Of a stretch of 64,000 bases of DNA, positions 61,972 through 64,000 are shown one piece after another. Source of the DNA: Bacteroidota bacterium (lineage in GTDB: Bacteria > Bacteroidota > Bacteroidia > Chitinophagales > Chitinophagaceae); the NCBI GenBank assembly GCA_016868775.1, contig VGFT01000006.1, positions 62,001 through 126,000 on the forward strand. Direction: 5' to 3'. Every line of letters begins with the position of its first letter. Within the stretch, counting starts at the first letter, position 1. The position numbers and the translations under genes are program-made. Below the pieces are notes generated by a model. That model was not told where the DNA came from and ran no database searches. It saw only the letters and a program-made list of their open reading frames with translations.

Positions 61972-62532
61972 CTACGTTTTTTTCTCAAATATTTTTTTTA
62001 GGTTTACTCGACCGCGATGTAAAAGGGATTCAACGGCCGGTATTGTAATTCCCATGATATCGGCAACGGCAGCATGCGGAAGATGCTCAATACGCGTTAG
62101 AATAAATGCAGTCTTTTGATTATCTGGGAGTTGAGCGATGGCTTGAAAAAGTTGAGCAGCTTGTTCTTTTCGCTCAGAGACCACTCCGGGATGATGAAAA
62201 TCAGTAATGGCGAGATCTTGGTGCTCTCCGGGGCTGCCCAATCGATATAAAAACGCGAACCGCTTTTTACTTTTTTTACTTCGAAGAAAATCGATGGATT
62301 TTGTAGTAGCGATCCGATAGATCCAGGTTGACAGTTTGGATTCTCCCTTAAATTGATGGATCGATCGAAAAACCTGTATAAACACTTCCTGTGCCAAATC
62401 TTCCGCGTCGGGTTCGGATTGCACCAACCCAAGAATGGTATTGTATACCGGCACTTGAAATTGATCGACCAACGAGCGGAAAGTCTCCTCGTCGCGATTC
62501 ATCAACTCTTGGATCAGATCGTGTTCGTTCAA
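61972..62532 (-). CDS. ECF-family RNA polymerase sigma factor
   Basis: The 186-residue sigma-70-type factor has region 2 (DAEDLAQEVFIQVFRSIHQF, STWIYRIATTKSIDFLRSKK) and region 4 (LPDNQKTAFILTRIEHLPHA, then ITIPAVESLLHRGRVNLKKI), with no region 3. It redirects RNA polymerase to a small set of promoters. The downstream anti-sigma-like and CpxP-like genes suggest it responds to an envelope signal. A TATATTTG box lies 48 bases upstream. Confidence 0.93.
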   Translation of the reverse strand: MNEHDLIQELMNRDEETFRSLVDQFQVPVYNTILGLVQSEPDAEDLAQEVFIQVFRSIHQFKGESKLSTWIYRIATTKSIDFLRSKKSKKRFAFLYRLGSPGEHQDLAITDFHHPGVVSERKEQAAQLFQAIAQLPDNQKTAFILTRIEHLPHAAVADIMGITIPAVESLLHRGRVNLKKIFEKKT

Positions 62533-62580
62533 ATTATTGGTTGTTCAAACATCGAACGTAGAAGTTCATAAGAAATCAAA

Positions 62581-62588
62581 CAAATATA
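62581..62588 (-). promoter_or_regulatory. -7 box of the ECF sigma operon
   Basis: The minus strand reads TATATTTG, an exact TAnnTTTG match, 48 bases before the sigma-factor ATG. No convincing -33 TTG at the usual distance was found. The rest of the gap up to 62685 shows no gene. Confidence 0.4.
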
Positions 62589-62685
62589 AATTACTACAAT
62601 ATGTATGCGTGCGGTCATTTTTGGCATCGTTGACTTCTATTCAGTGGTTATCGGGATCTAGACAACAAATTTGCCGTAAGCTGAA

Positions 62686-64000
<1,315 letters not shown>

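Overview
The window reads as chromosomal DNA of a Bacteroidota member, most likely from the Chitinophagaceae or a close relative. The grounds are a SusC/SusD/SusE locus, proteins with type IX secretion (T9SS) C-terminal tails, the gliding ABC subunit GldA, a long-form IspG with an inserted domain, a fused KorA, little sign of Shine-Dalgarno sites, and promoter boxes of the Bacteroidota type (TAnnTTTG). Most of it is ordinary housekeeping sequence with good coding density. No phage, insertion sequence, CRISPR array, rRNA or tRNA was seen.

Layout. 1-4689: a truncated PfkB sugar kinase, a decayed lamin-tail surface protein gene and ligA. 4762-14267: a glycan-uptake locus made of a secreted GH13 amylase, a Nudix-type transcription regulator, SusC, SusD and a SusE-like lipoprotein, closed by a strong terminator. 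Palindromic operator-like sites lie before the amylase and before susC. 14427-16025: a HigB/HigA-type toxin-antitoxin pair and a secreted esterase. 16235-19747: rplM-rpsI-rpsB-tsf-pyrH. 19881-26604: a small membrane/coiled-coil pair, a 1689-residue surface protein with a BNR propeller and seven Ig-like repeats, RidA, and a solitary 3HCDH C-terminal domain. 26637-39872: tsaB, an ArsR regulator with a persulfide dioxygenase-rhodanese fusion, LpxL-like and YhhN-like genes, ispG, a class D beta-lactamase, kbl, acs with a divergent carboxylate transporter, and nhaA. 40271-40800: debris of broken genes. 40902-44406: gldA, eno, ftsB-like, a small protein and nth. 44472-47230: an interrupted outer-membrane protein gene and korA. 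47240-54040: a tetR-tolC-adaptor-RND pump operon. 54169-61134: DUF502, an S1/P1-type zinc enzyme, serC, a DUF1015 gene, a TPR protein and an acyl-CoA ligase. 61152-62588: an ECF sigma operon whose anti-sigma gene carries a one-base frameshift. 62686-64000: the C-terminal part of katG.

Three points stand out. First, the Sus-like locus appears to be run by a catalytically degenerate Nudix regulator with visible candidate operators. Second, several genes are broken by single lesions: a stop plus frameshift in the lamin-tail gene, stop codons in an ABC remnant and in an outer-membrane protein gene, and a homopolymer frameshift in the anti-sigma gene. Third, intergenic spaces hold at least two families of dispersed, inverted short-unit repeats (9-bp AGTTTGRRY units and GTTTAGGG-type units). 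In places these supply stop codons or run into the start of the next gene. No clearly new defence or biosynthetic system was recognised.
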